Source: Orthonyx spaldingii (taxonomy: Eukaryota > Chordata > Aves > Passeriformes > Orthonychidae). From it: DNA of 64,000 nt. The position numbers and the translations under genes were made by a program. How positions within the stretch are numbered: position 1 is the stretch's first letter; each line of letters begins with the position of its first letter. Under the pieces are notes generated by a model. That model was not told the origin of the DNA. It did not search any database and saw nothing but the letters and a program-made list of their open reading frames with translations. Shown here one piece after another: positions 39,506-52,899 of the stretch. The stretch is taken from assembly GCA_013397795.1 (NCBI GenBank), contig VZTJ01001204.1, forward strand, positions 21,577-85,576, written 5' to 3'.

Positions 39506-40252
39506 TGATATGGCACATGTAAAGCTGGGCTCTGGCATTAAGAATGGGCAATCACCAAGCCACTTACAGGCCCCACTGTACAGAAAAAGACAATGATACA
39601 ATACTAAGGATGTAGAAAAACATGCATTCTGTGTAACAGGTTACAACCTAAAAGAGTAATTGGATCCCTAACACGTTTGTGTGAAATATATCAATCTGTA
39701 GAACATTATGGTAGATACGAACTACCAGTTGTTTCAGTCAATTAGTTTGAGAATATCCAAGCTCTCCCAAATCCTTCCTTGTAATGCAAGGTAGCCTATA
39801 TGTAATTTCATTAGAAACTCCAGAGATTCAAATTCTGGCTCAGATCTTTTCTTAGTCATTACTAAAAAATAGCACTATCTAGAGCTGCTCACTGTTATTC
39901 CTGTGTTCTGCCAGCAGCTGTGCCCACGTGTGCTCTCCAGCCTGCTTCAAACAAATGGAACCAGAGCACCAAAATTCTATGGTTTAAACCTCTGAAGATA
40001 ATGCTGCTGATATGCCTGGGAAGGGTTCAGATGGTAAAAGGTGATTAGGAACGCAGTGATAAGCAGGAGCGAGCAGGCAGGAAGCACTAGCATTTTTACT
40101 GGGCACAGCTGGATTTGGACTTACTGGAGGACACAGCATGATTTACATCAAATTTATAAAACTGTGTTAAAGTAAGGACATAGCATAATTAATCCACACA
40201 GGAGTAACTAATTTACTAACTTAGTCCCAATTTGTTCATCAGTGTAAAGCAG

Positions 40253-40316
40253 AATAAAAAAACCCCAAAAAAACCAAAAAAACCCCATACACACAAAAAA
40301 AAAAAAAACCCAACAA
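40253..40316. repeat. A/C-rich low-complexity run
   Basis: AAAAAAACCCC-type repeats and a polyA run of about 14 lie between the two copies of the 101-bp duplication. Confidence 0.9.
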
Positions 40317-40419
40317 AGGAATTAGTTTAAACAAAAACTGTTCAGGTAAGACAGTTACTGCCATGAGCTTAACTGAACGGATTTTGAAAATCCCCTTCCA
40401 GAGTCCAGCTTGCCTGCTG

Positions 40420-40520
40420 AAAATCCTATCAGATCCTGCTGCACAGCACTACCCCCTTATTGAAATTGTTTATCTTACCCTGACTGCTTTACCTACAGAA
40501 GATTAGTGAGATATTTCCAA
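40420..40520. repeat. 101-bp duplicated segment, copy 2
   Basis: Partner of 39405-39505, in the same orientation, offset by 1,015 bp. It has no clear flanking direct repeat, so it is the better candidate for the source copy. The 914 bp between the copies contain an A/C-rich low-complexity run and no gene. Confidence 0.9.
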
Positions 40521-41629
40521 ACCTGTTCCTTTGACAGAGCTGTGAGGGCTGTGACCTTTGGCAAAATGTGGGAACAATCAACAGTGTATATGGGAGAGTG
40601 AAGCCAGGAGGGTGCTCTCATGAAATATGTAACTACCTAGTGCTACTTGGAGAGTGGGAGGAATGGGGAAGTGAGTAGATTCTGTCTCTTCAGGCCTGTT
40701 ACTTATTAAAAATTCTATTTTTTGGACACATCTATTGACAGTGCCTTAAATTGCAATAACTAGCTGCTGCAGGCATGATCGTGACTGCAGGTTCTGTAGA
40801 GACTGAACCTATAGCCTGAGAGGTCTTGGCTGCCCCATTTCCACTCCCAGATAACTTGCTTGTCTCTCTGCCTAAAGCAAACACTTTTTGCTCACAGAGT
40901 GAACTGAAATAACTCCACTTGGGATCAGATGAGCACCTGAACGAACACAAGAGAAAGGGAGGTCTACATAAGTGAGTACAAGAAAGACAGAAGTGCAGTA
41001 GCCAGAAGTTCAGCTGGTTTAAAGGCATGGCATGGCACAGCAGCTCCACTTCCCATTTAACCAGGTTAAGTGATTACCTTTCCAGTTTGGCCCCATCTGC
41101 TCATCACTGCCCTAAATGTGGTGGTTACCAGCCCTCAGACTTGCCACCATAATTGCATGCATAGCTGCTCCCTGACCTGGCTCTGTCAAAATGAATGCAG
41201 CTGAGCTTAAACACCTCTTTTATAGTTCTTGGGGGGCTTTTGTTTCTGCTCTTAGCGAGATCACTTTGTCAGGACCAGGTTAGGGAGCAATTAAATGTGC
41301 AGTTATGTTGGCAGATCTGAGGGGGCAGCTGGACCAGAAGCAACACATCTGACCATGCTCTAAACAAACATCTGCCCAAAGTCTTAGTCAAACAGATGTG
41401 GAGAAAAAATGTACCTAATAAGTCTTGAAGTGAAAATATAATTTACGAGAAACTGCACGTATCAAATTTTCTTCTAAGAAATGCAATCAGTAATCTACAA
41501 GATTATAATTTTCTATAGTCAAACAAGATCTAGTAGATACTTCAGGTAACCAGCAGACACTTCAAATGGTTAAATGCACGTAGACAATTTTTTTCTGTTC
41601 TGTCAGGATACTCCTGGCTCCACAGGGTT

Positions 41630-41676
41630 GTGAGTAACTTGCACCAATTGAATCGAGTGTGAATAACTTGCACCAA
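41630..41676. repeat. Short tandem duplication, 29-bp offset
   Basis: GTGAGTAACTTGCACCAA (41630-41647) recurs as GTGAATAACTTGCACCAA (41659-41676) with one mismatch. Confidence 0.9.
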
Positions 41677-44600
41677 CTCTAATCAGCTCTGCATTTTGTT
41701 ACTATTAAAAATTGAAAACCTTTAGTTCCAGACTGCAATTTTACATATGTTATAAAGCAAATAGTAACACTACAAGAGCTTTGAGTGTTTCTTGTCCTGT
41801 AACCCCAGCTGCTTTTTTCAATTCCATTTCCTGTTCTAGCATAAGATTTTCCACAGATATAGTAAGAATTGATGCAGGTTAATGTGATGGGGAGGTGCTG
41901 GACCTACTTCCCAGGCCACTTCAACACAGGGCAACACAAATGTTGATACTGGCCAGAGGGATTAAGGTACAGAGGGAGGAACAAGCAACTAGAAGTATCA
42001 GTCAATCAATGGTGCTTCATTTCGGAGCATTGCTTGTCTAAAATGTACATGAAACTGCCTCTTCAATCCAACTTTTGAAGAAAAGTTATTTAAAATCCAG
42101 ATGATGAACAAAACTGAATACCCTGGTCTACAACAGAAACAGGATTTATACTCCTTTGATTTAATTATTATTGATGTGTAGATATCTTAAGATACTTAAT
42201 AGCATGAACTAATCAAAAAGCATTTACTCATTCCATTCTCATGTTCAACACTTGGAGGACTCTAACTTCACCTGATTTGAAAATCAAAGTAAATAATATA
42301 TACAGACTGTAATGTTCTCTTTAGAAATGGAGAAGCTCATTGCAGACCTGACTAACCAAACTGTGTCACATTATATACATATACACTTATACACTGCACA
42401 AGTGTGTTGCAGAGCAGAACACTAAAAATTGGCAATTGAGCTTGACCATAAAGAACAAATACTTTCCCAACTAGTTTGAAAATGCACCTACCTTAGTTAT
42501 CCCCCAAACACTTTTTGATTTATGTTCTGCTACTTTAACAGAAGAAATGGGCCAATATGAAATAATGCACATACTTGTATAATGGATATTTATACCAAAA
42601 TAACCTTTCTCTTGGGAGAATATTTTTAAAGCAGCATTTAAAGTTTCTTGGCAATGGTTAGCTAGAAAAGTTATTTATTTATTTATGTAAAATAAAAGTT
42701 CTCAGAAATTTTTTACCAACATTTAGGCTGCTGGGAGTAAACTTAGTAATACAAGTTTCTCCCTTTCTCCCAAATTAATTTTCATTGCATACAACATTTA
42801 GTATTCATACATACAGAGGAATGCATAGTATGCATTAATGCAGAGAAAATTATATTTAAGAAATGTATGGGCTATTTTGCAAGAGATGATATGGACGAAT
42901 AAACAATTCAACTTACAACATGCTGTTGAGTCTAATAAGCCTGAAAACAAAATCATTGCCCCATCTAATTAGACTTTTCCTCTTGCACTTACATTTTTAA
43001 CATTGGGCATACAAGTATCAACAATTTATGATTTTCACTTTCTCAAAAGAAAGTTGAAGGATGAAACACTAAATAAATACTGTATGCCCTCAAGATATGC
43101 AATAGTTCTGCTATACAGACTGTGAAATGGAAAAAATACTTAAAGGCTGAATATGGTTAGTGACTCCTAATTTTTTCATTAAATGTAAAGACCTCTTTGC
43201 AATGACACATTTGAAGCTTCATTTTAACTAATAGACCGAAGCTACCATTTTAGACCCAACCACAGATTTTTTTAAGGAAGTGGCAAACCATTGCTGCTAG
43301 TTGAGAAAATGAAAATTAGTCCCTGGGAGAGGATACAATCAATGGTGTGTTAATCTAACCTTCAGCTGTTAATGATTTGCACTACTATTTCCCCTGATGC
43401 TGTGGGTTCTGCTGAAATATTGTTTTAGCAGTTTCTGTCAGCTTTCCCTACCTTTTTTCTGCCTGAAAGGGAAAGACTGAAGTGAAAGTCTTAGCAACAG
43501 ATTTTTGCCTGTGCTACTTTTTTCCCCTTTTTTGTCTGACCTAGTTCTTTCACACCATGGAAGCACAAGACAGAAGGTTAAAGTGTTCTGGTTTTCTCAG
43601 TTCAAGCCTTTTTAGCCAGTCTGTTATTCATAACTCCTCTTACTTACAGAAGAGGTGTTACACTAAGTAGTTACCATTAGAATTGTGATATTAACATGAG
43701 ATTAAATAATTTAGGAAGTCTGTATTTTGTCTGCTGCTTTCACATTCAGCCAAAAAGCTAAAAGTTTTACAGGACTCTTTTTTGGAAAGAACTGCTGAGG
43801 AAGGGTCTGTTATTTCCAGTCATGAGAGCTGCGCAAGCAACCTGGAAGAGACTTCTTGTGCTGGTATAGCAATAAATAGGTGTACTGATCTTGTGGGTTT
43901 GCCTGACCCTGCAACCTTTGAGTCCTTAAGGATCATTGGGTTCACTCAATTGAAACAATCTTGCAAACGAAACCTGCATAGCCCGCAAGCCAAAATCTGC
44001 AGCAAAGGACTGAGAGCCAAAATAATAAAAGTACTCAGCACCTTGCAAAGCTGCATTCCACACACACAAAACTAGTTTGCTTAGCAAGCATTTCTTCCAG
44101 GAATGAGTGTATATGAAGTGTTTCAGTATTCTTAAAGCCAAAAGGACTTGCAAAACCATTCAAACTTATTTTACAACTATCTCAGTCCCTTCATTTAACT
44201 TAATCAGTTCTCAATATTTCAGATGAATAAAGGTAAATATTTAGCATGGTAAGCCTGTCAAGTTTAGAAAATTTGGGTTAAGTTGAAGAAGTAACATTTG
44301 ATCTATTTCAATATTAGCTTCATACAGACTCCACTAACCCATTATCAGGGTTGTGTGTTGCTGTACATAAATCTAATATGTTGATAAATATTTAATTAAT
44401 TCATAAAACATATTGAAAAGTTGAATGTTGCTCCTTCAAGATCATGCTCACAAGTCATTAAAAAATGGTTGCAAAAATAACTTCCCTAAATTCTCAAATA
44501 ACTTAGACATTACTTTGTTTGAAGACATAACTTTATGTTTCAGCATTTCTCATGTTGAAAGCTCATGACTCTTATTTTCAGATATTTGAAGAGTTTTAGA

Positions 44601-46179
44601 AAGTGTCTTCAAAAGTTTTCATCCAGGATATATACCACTGATAATTAACATAATCCATCAGAAATTGTCCCTAATGGACCTTGTCAAAAATGGTACTGAT
44701 TCAAAAGCTTAAAAAAAAATCAACTAAACATCAAATGATCAATAGATTACAAAGTGGGTGATTTACACATTTGACAAAATGAGGGCTACTAGCCAGAAGG
44801 GATAATTTTTTGTTGTTGTTGCTATGCTCTTTTAATGTATTTGATCAAGAATCTGGATTGAAAGAAAAAATTTCTAGTAAAATTTGCAGTGACATAAACC
44901 AGGGATCTCTAAGCAACAAAGACAACTTTTCATGGATTCAGACTATTTCAGGAGGACCAAATGTACAATCCATGTATTTCTATGTGGCCAGATATAAGAA
45001 CATATTGCCTGTGAATGAGGAATGTAAGCCACAGAATCAAAAAAAAAAACTATTCAGGGATGAAGGACGGCTCAAAGGATCTGGGATATATAAAGGGAGG
45101 AACAACAAGTAGAAATAGAGAACAAATGACTTCATTATTTGGCACTCATGTAGTAATTTCTGAAATATGGAGTGCACTTGAGACATCAACACTAAGAAGG
45201 CTGAAAAACTGCAGAGGATTCACAAAAAGAACTGTGGGAATAATTGAAAGACTTGCAAATACACTATATAGTCAAACTTAAATAATAAAAACTTTTCTTC
45301 TTATAATGAAGAGATTATACACAATTTGAGGGTCATCTGCAAATTCATACATGGGGAATAGAAATGTAATCCCATTTGAAAAGAAAAGATGCAATAAAAT
45401 CTATCATCTGGAAACTCATATCATGCAAAGGCATACCTAAAACATGATCTTACGTACAAGTTACTAAAGATTCTGGAAAACACTTAGAGCAATTTATATA
45501 AATAATTTGCTGGATTCCTTGCCACTGGAATTCACAGTTAATCCACAGTGGCTATTTCTTTAAAATAGAGCTCTGCACACCAAATTATTTCAGGTAAATC
45601 TCACAGCCTTTACATTGGAGAGTGAATTATATGATCATGTTTGCAATAATTCTCTCAGGAATTAAAATCCATTGAAGTCAAACATAAGATTATGACTGTA
45701 ATCAAAGAACTTTGGCTCACATGCATATTCACAATTCTATTGATCTGGTTATATGCACACAATTTTATTTTTAAAGGCAAACAAAAATAATAGACTTGGT
45801 TTGTTGGTTTTATTTTGTTATCTTCTTTCTGTATTTTAATGAAAGAAAACTCAGACTCTATACAATCTAGTCTAACATAAGATATAGTCAAGTCAGGTAA
45901 AGTCCCAGAAACAGCAAAAGGTGACAGCAAGATTCAATACAGATGACTATAATTGATGATAAATTGATAATGTGGAGCTGAAGAGTGTTCTATCATATTT
46001 AGCCTTACAGATTAGAAAGATTTTATACAATTTGCTAAAATGAAATGGCATAAAGAAAGGTCCAGACGCCTTGTTTAATCATTTTGGATTAGCAATAACA
46101 ACTTCAATATATAATTCTCTTTTCTTCCTTCTTAGTGATTAAAAACCAAACAATCTCAAGATTGTATATGTATACTTAC

Positions 46180-46310
46180 TCTGGTAGTCTGGACAGGATA
46201 CCTAAAGAAAGAGAACTTATTCCATCATTGATCCGACCTGGCAGCTTACGCTTCTGAATCCAGCTGACAGCAAACTCCAGCCCAATAAAAGTAATGAAGA
46301 ATGGAATACT
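46180..46310 (-). CDS. AGMO: AGMO exon 2 (residues 44-86 plus 2 bases)
   Basis: Second coding exon of AGMO, 131 bp. The reverse strand has an acceptor TATTTTTTAG, then a frame beginning SIPFFITFIGLEFAVSWIQK and ending SLSLGILSRLP, then donor GTAAGT. Human AGMO has ATPFFISLMLLELVVSWILK and SAGVLSRLP at these places. Phase 0 on entry agrees with exon 1, and two bases (GA) are left over, so intron 2 is phase 2. Residues about 45-62 form a hydrophobic membrane segment, the first of the protein, followed by the basic stretch QKRKLPGR that would face the cytosol. The exon is too short and too interrupted by frame limits to show up as a long open reading frame; it was found by homology and splice sites. 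It is flanked by intron 1 (6.6 kb) and intron 2 (13.3 kb). Confidence 0.95.
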
Positions 46311-49198
46311 CTAAAAAATAATTTGCAAAAAAAGGAAGTCAAAACACAAATAAAATTAGATACACCTTTCCTAACAGTACTTTATGCAGTGAGATGCTAC
46401 TCAGATTGGCTGGCACCTTAGTAGATACTCCTGTGATAAAGCTCGACATGGACCTTACAAATCAGAACAACCAAGGCTACCACTGAATCCACAACACCAG
46501 CATAAATCCATTGCAATAACCTCCTCCCACAATGTTTTCTTTTGTATATTCTGCACATAAACTCAAACATAATCAGAACAAAAAAGTCTTTCCAAACTTA
46601 TATTTCTCATATTTAAGTAAATCAGTCAGAGCAGCAATATTTGTGGAGTCTTCCAACCACATGGTAGAACAGAATCTGGTTTTGATTTGATACTGTATGA
46701 AGTTTTTTGAATGTTTTCAGCCACTGAATTTGGCATCCAACATTATTATCTGAAAGACATAGTAAAGTGAGTTTCTTTCTACTTGGCATTTGTTGCCATG
46801 CATTCACTGCAGACAACAACAGCTCTTCTGTATGCGTTTTTATCAGGGAACCCAGTTAACTATGCAGTCCATTCCAATTTGGGCCATACACCATGTTCTC
46901 TTTCCAAACCAAGTAGCAATGATACAATGTTCCCCTTTTTCTTTTGGATTGTATTGACTGCAAAATAATTTTCTGCCTTTCTGCAGAAAAGTATAATGAT
47001 GAGCAAGACTGAAACATTTCTCACTCACAACACTGCTTCAGTCTAGGATTCAATTTTCACTGTCGATCTTGTATTCCAGGTCAACTGGCAAGCTGAAAAA
47101 GCACAGCAACAGCACCCATTAGTGAAAGGTGTGGCTGTACCTGTGGTAGGACTGGTAACATTTTAGTGACAACATTTTTCATCAGCAAAGACTCTCAGAC
47201 CTGTTCTCAAATTTTCATCGCCTCAGGCAAGAAAAAAAAGGCTTGAGCAATAGTAATTGGTAGAGCATATTTTTTTTACTGACACTGGAGTCCTCGCAGT
47301 CTTTGCGTTTGACCTGTGGAAAGATTAGGCAGTGGCAGCGTTTAGCCATCACCACTAAAATCAAGAAGGTCTGTGGCAAAGAAAATGGGAAGGAGTTATC
47401 AGATTTCTGTGCATGCGAATGTTCCTTCAACTGCCTCCCTTGCTCTGTAGAAAACTTTTAGGTCACCTTTGCGACATTTAGACAACCGCATTTTGGTTAT
47501 ATTAAGGCATAAAATTTCCACCATGTTTTGCAGAGCAAGAGAAGTGCAAGACCAATGAAACATTCTGCACCATTCTGGAAGGCACCACACTGCCACACTT
47601 GCCCCGTTAGTTTTCTGCTGCTTCTGCTCCCTTCAAATGACCTGCAAGCACACACAGCTTCACTGCCTGAAACCCTCCAAACTGCACTGCTGTAGAAGAG
47701 AGGCTGCTCCTGCCCACACAACATTTTAATAGAAGCATGTTGTCTCTGCAAATGCCACTGCATTTTGGAGGGTGCTCATTTTTGCTGTCAAGTGAGATGT
47801 GATCTGGGAATTCCTATTAGGCTGGGACACTAAAGAGACTAAGATGGATATAGACCAGATTGCTCAGCCAAAGAAGAACTGGATGATTCAAACCATGCGA
47901 ACAGCAAGAGATTTATAGCGTCTAGAAAATGTGAAAGTTCATAAACTTCAGCAGCATAGGGTTAGGTTACAATAACAGATGAACAGAGATTAATATCAAC
48001 ATGACACTTTTTAATTTAGGTGCCTAGCTTGCTCTGTAGCAGCATTTTAGGCATCTAAAAGCCTGTTTGTGATATGTACCAACTGATGATATAAAAAAAC
48101 TAGAAAGCAAAAGAAGACTTACCTAAGCATAAACCCTAAACAGCACCCAAGAAAACCAATGTGGTAAACCTTTCAATATTTGAAATAAATAATAAAAAAT
48201 GTAATAATAAAATATATTATAAAAGAGAATAATAAAAGAACAACAAAATCCTACAACCTTCCATTTGAAATCAATGAAACATGCTAGGAAAATACAAATA
48301 CTCCCTGTTTTACTCTCTACAGCTGCTTCATTGCTAAGTAGACAAGACTTTTAATGTACTTTTTCTAATTGATATGATCAAATAACAGATTCTTAACTTA
48401 GCAAACCAAGGTTGATGATCACAGCTGTACACTCTAGCAGAGAAAAATAGAGGTTTAGTAAGAAAAACTACAAAACACTTAATGACAATATAAAGAGGCA
48501 GTTCTAGCACAGATTAGAAGCAGTTTTAAGATATTGAACAGCAGAAGCTGCACAGCAAAATGAATGGGCTCAGAACAGAGAAAGTGGGGTGCTTTATTCA
48601 TGAAATAAAACCAGTTAATAGGAAATGTACGATGTCTGTATTCCATGTGATGATTCATTTTACCTAGCAACCTTTGAAACAGTTGAAATACTTGACTTTA
48701 TACTAATGTACACTATTATAACTTCTTTATCATTGACTTCATTAAATATTTTCCTCCCACTGTGAAGCTGTGAAACAGCCAAGAATTTGACACCACTTTT
48801 TGACTCACAAATGGGGAGTGTCATAGCAAGGAGGATAAAGAAACATTCAGACATCCTTAACCTCCTGCTCATCAAGGAGATTGTAAAAGGAAAGACTTGA
48901 CATACCCCACATACCCCTTACTGTCTAAGAAATTACTACATCTCTCTCATACACCTACATTAAGCTTGGTCCAAAGCAGATCAATGGGATCAACTACATC
49001 AAGGCTAGTATGTATTATTTATGCAACCATGACAGCTATTGTCATGGAGAATGAAAAGGCATTCCCTGTCATAATCAGCCTACAGTGTAAGGATGAGATG
49101 TAATGCAACAGAAAGATAATTCAATTCAGAACAAAAGGAGGCAATAAGAGAGAAAATAGTCTCTCACTAGCCTAACCAGTACCCTTTTTCCTAGTTTT

Positions 49199-49216
49199 TT
49201 TGTTTGTTTGTTTGTT
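49199..49216. repeat. (TTTG)n microsatellite
   Basis: Four TTTG units following a T run, in intron 1. Confidence 0.85.
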
Positions 49217-50059
49217 TTAAGTTAAAAGAACAATGAAGATATTTACAGAACCCATTGAGGATGGCTATCTCTGCAACTGTTTTCAAGGGCTGCCCCTACA
49301 AACAAAATGGCATAAATTTAAGAAATAGCCACTGTTGGCATCACAGGTCAGAGCCAGAAGTCAGATCCTTTTGGTATCTTCTGGTCCATGAATGTTTTAC
49401 CCTCTCTCTGTTTCCAGGTTTTTTCTCTTCACCTATCATCAGAAATACTCAATGGATATTTGCATTAGCTTGTGGTTTACTTGAATAACTGATCCATAAC
49501 TTGAAAGCCTTACTCTGAGTACTGTGTAAGAGAGTTCCATTATAAGTAACCAACTCTACAGAATGCAAAGGACCATTTAAAATCAGTTTCCGCTTTATAC
49601 TGTTGCAAAGAATAATATTCTAGGTTGAAATTCAGCATATATTCATAGTTTTATTGCAATTCTTGAAACAGTTTCTGTTTTCTTAAAGTCCCAGATCCTT
49701 GTAACATAAGAATCTCAACTTTCAAGTAAAACTAAATATGAAGGTTCTGTGCCTCATTATTTAGAAGCAAACCCTAAAATGTGAACTGAGTTTCAATGTG
49801 AACTTATTCTTTAGGCTCTCAAGAGAGTACATAGAAAAGAAAAACAGCAATTATTAAATTTAAAGCTTTCATTTTGGGGTTCTCAGCAGAAGGACTTTCT
49901 CTTCTGAAGTCTGACTCATGGAAGTCTTTACTGAGCACAAGTGATAATTTCAGACCATAGCAAGGCACAAAGTGAATTTATGGTTCATGAAAACTATTTG
50001 GCAAACAAAAAGAATCATTCCATCTTCCCATATATAAATTGCAAGATAATAAAAAAGAA

Positions 50060-50135
50060 TTAAAAACAAACAAACTAAAAAAAAACCAAAAAAAAAACCC
50101 AAGAAAACCTCCCAAACAAACAAACAAACAAACTC
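50060..50135. repeat. A/C-rich low-complexity and (CAAA)n run
   Basis: A and C only over most of the stretch, ending in CAAACAAACAAACAAACAAA. The reverse-strand open frame here (rich in Phe, Leu and Val) is a composition artefact. Confidence 0.88.
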
Positions 50136-50922
50136 ACAAAGCATGCAGAGCCTAATCTTACACCCATAGAAAAGAAGATGCTCTTAAAATGAATGGGCAA
50201 GCATCAGTATAGATACTAAAAGTCAGGATGTTATATCCTGGAGAAAGAAAATTGACATACTTCCCAGAAATAAGGAGAAATCAAGGGGTTTGAATTCTAC
50301 ATGACAAAAACTGTTATAAAAATAAATTCTATGACAACTGTCCAAGATTCAGACCCCTTTTCCCAGAATTTTGGAGATTTGTTGAAAGGGTGACTTTTCC
50401 CTGGGCACTGCTGCAATTTTGCTACTTGTCACTGATCAGCTCATGTTTTAAACAGGACTTGGGGTATTTGCATACAGCTCTGACAACAGAGCAACAGTGC
50501 AGGGACCATTGCTTCTGAAAATGGAAGCAATATAACCGGAGACAGAAAGTACACTGCACAAGTTAAGCTAACTATTCTGTTCTCAAAACCAGAGCTGCTT
50601 CACCCACTGCTGTCATTTCCTACCCAGATGTAACAGCACAGATGACTCTAGCTCAAAGGTGCCACTCCTGTGAAGTGTATGTATTTTGTAAACTAACTAG
50701 CCCAATTTTGCAGATGGCTAAACCCATGAATATTTGAGTGAATTTGGAGGTTCTGCCACCTGTCTAATGTTGGAAGGTGCATATCCCCACAGCTGTAGCC
50801 ATGTCATCTAATGTCCTAGAAATATTTGCATCCATCTGATACCCAACAGATCCGAACTGCAAATTCCACTACAGCATCTCGGAAAAAAATAGAAAAGATC
50901 CCACACTATTTAGGAGACACTA

Positions 50923-50966
50923 ATCAGTAGTTTGTTTCTAATCACATGTGATCAGTAGTTTGTTTC
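50923..50966. repeat. Short tandem duplication, 28-bp offset
   Basis: ATCAGTAGTTTGTTTC occurs at 50923-50938 and again, exactly, at 50951-50966. ATCACATGTGAT, a perfect 12-bp palindrome, lies between and overlaps the second copy. Confidence 0.88.
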
Positions 50967-52899
50967 ACACATACGTCATCATTACTGTCTTTTAGAGTGA
51001 ATTATTTGATCTGAGGCCTTCATTTATTACCAGCTCTACGCTAGAACTTTTTTTGTTCTGTGTTGAATTGAGCTCAGACATCCACTTCTGTATCTGTACC
51101 AGCTAAAGGGGTTACCACTCCAAGACCTCCTTGAAAGGCTCATCAGGTCACTATTAAATCTATGGCTGATGATTCCAATGGATATACTGCTCTTGTAACT
51201 GTTCCCTAAACAGTCAAGAATAGCAGCTTGAGAGGGACTGCAGAAAGCTGCTATCCGCCCATAAACATGGCCAGAAGAGGCAGGATGAACTCTGCCTAAA
51301 CTCAGATTAAACCCAAAGAGTTGAAACAGTTAAACCACTAAAATTCTTTTATATGCACACCTAGACAAGCATCAAAAGATCTGTTCTAGCAACAAATGCA
51401 CCGTCAGGAGGGAAATCCAGTACAGCTAACCTAAGATAGGAATTTAAGGAAAGTATAACTGTAGTGGGAAATCTTTTTTTAGTGTTGGGTTTTTTTGTGA
51501 GAAATGTTCCTTTACAAACATCACAACAGTGCTCTACAACAGCAGAAGCCTGCAGGCACTTTCATAATTCAAAGTATTAAGAATCCTTTCACAGATTTAC
51601 AACTGTGTGCCTAGTAAAAGAAATTCCAGGTTGGCTAATGTCTGAGCTGAATATTGCACATGATAGAAGAAAGCCCAAAGTTGTTAAGGAATGTCTGCAG
51701 ACAAGAAAGTGAATGATATTCACTTGGAAATGTGGGACCAGTAAAAGGGACTGAGAGAGTAGAGAGAGCTGGAGGGAGAGATCAGATGACTAGGCAAAAC
51801 CATCGAGCTTCCTCGATCATGACACTATAGCTTAGTTGCAAAACACCTCTGAGGACAGCAGTCCATAGACCAGACACTGCACACACAGGCTGGGCTTGCA
51901 GCAGCTTTTTGCTTACCTTATGCAAAAGGGCAACCTCAGCTGATAATATCCCTCAGAGAGGGACTGCTGCATACTGCAATTCCCAGAAAGCTGCTGACAG
52001 TGCTGCACTGCTCTGCACAGCCCATGACAGCCCCTGCCTGCCAGCAGCTGCTGCACAGCAGTCCAAGGTATACCAGGCAGAGGAGCTGGTCAGAACAACC
52101 AAGACCTGTGTAAACAGTGCAGCGCTTTAGTGAAGCTGGGCCAAATTTACTTTGACAAGGGCAAAACAGTGGTTATCTGCTGTCTCTGTGAACAGCTGGC
52201 ATTGATCTGGGTTCACAAGGAGCTGACAATCAAGATACCTGCAATAGGTAGGACAGAAGGGAGCAAAGGTATCTTCTTGGACGTGACTAAACTGGCAGGG
52301 TGGGAGGGGAGGGAAGGATATGCTGCTGCCTGCTGACAAGGGAGTTCTCACCCTTGACCTCTGTACTCTTGCCTTGGTTCGTTAGGACACAGCACTGTCC
52401 CAACACAAATATTTGTTCTAAATTCTCTTAATCTTTATTTTTTATTTTAATTAGAAACTTTTATTTTTCTGTCTTTGACTGAGCTTGACTTAAGGGCACA
52501 GAGAGACCTGACTTTTTGCTTGCTTTAATAACCATAACAACCAAACACAGTATCATATTTTCTGGTTTCCTCAGTTCAGTTGGCTGTCACTGTTCAGTTT
52601 GTCAGTGCTGCTGGATTTAACGTCAGCACTAACCCTCAGATATTTGCGGTGCTTCTCTGAAAACTTTAGCTCTCGGTACCAGGAGAAATCATCATTTAAA
52701 TGTATGAAAATAGAGGGCACGCTTACACTGACAGTTTACAGGCAGAACAGCCAGGAGAGAAAGACGATTTTATCTTAATTTAGGTGCCCTTTCGCGGACG
52801 TGGTTTCCGTGAGGCGCCTGCGGCTTTTGAAAACAGGCGCAGGTGGGCGGAGGAGAGGGCGAGGGATGCAGCGAGGGTGGGAAAGGAGGGGCCTCTCAC

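Larger units (their letters stand above)
32841..46179 (-). other. AGMO: AGMO intron 2 (phase 2)
   Basis: This 13,339-bp intron is bounded by GTAAGT and TTTCAG. It contains a G-rich tract (34193-34213), a polyT run (about 35899-35915), the CTTAAG inverted repeat (36039-36071), a 101-bp duplicated segment in two copies (39405-39505 and 40420-40520), an A/C-rich run (40253-40316) and a 29-bp-offset tandem duplication (41630-41676). The rest is AT-rich unique sequence in which I see no gene, no CR1 and no LTR. Open frames here reach about 105 codons and look random. Confidence 0.9.
46311..52899 (-). other. AGMO: AGMO intron 1 (phase 0)
   Basis: This 6,589-bp intron is bounded by GTGAGA at the exon 1 side and TTTTTTAG at the exon 2 side. 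It is mostly AT-rich unique sequence. It holds a (TTTG)n run near 49199-49216, an A/C-rich low-complexity run at about 50060-50135, a 28-bp-offset duplication at 50923-50966, and a GC-richer stretch with CAGC-type repeats and three CAGCTG E-boxes at 51890-52200. No coding exon was recognised; the open frames (at most 88 codons) lack homology and splice context. Confidence 0.9.

Noticed and set aside
51890..52200. Three CAGCTG E-boxes (51937, 52045, 52193) in a GC-richer part of intron 1
   Set aside because: Palindromic 6-mers of this kind are common in CAGC-rich sequence; not enough for a regulatory call.
52780..52899. Extension of the exon 1 reading frame to 82 codons
   Set aside because: AGMO homology stops at a consensus GTGAGA donor and resumes in frame at exon 2, so the extension is intronic.
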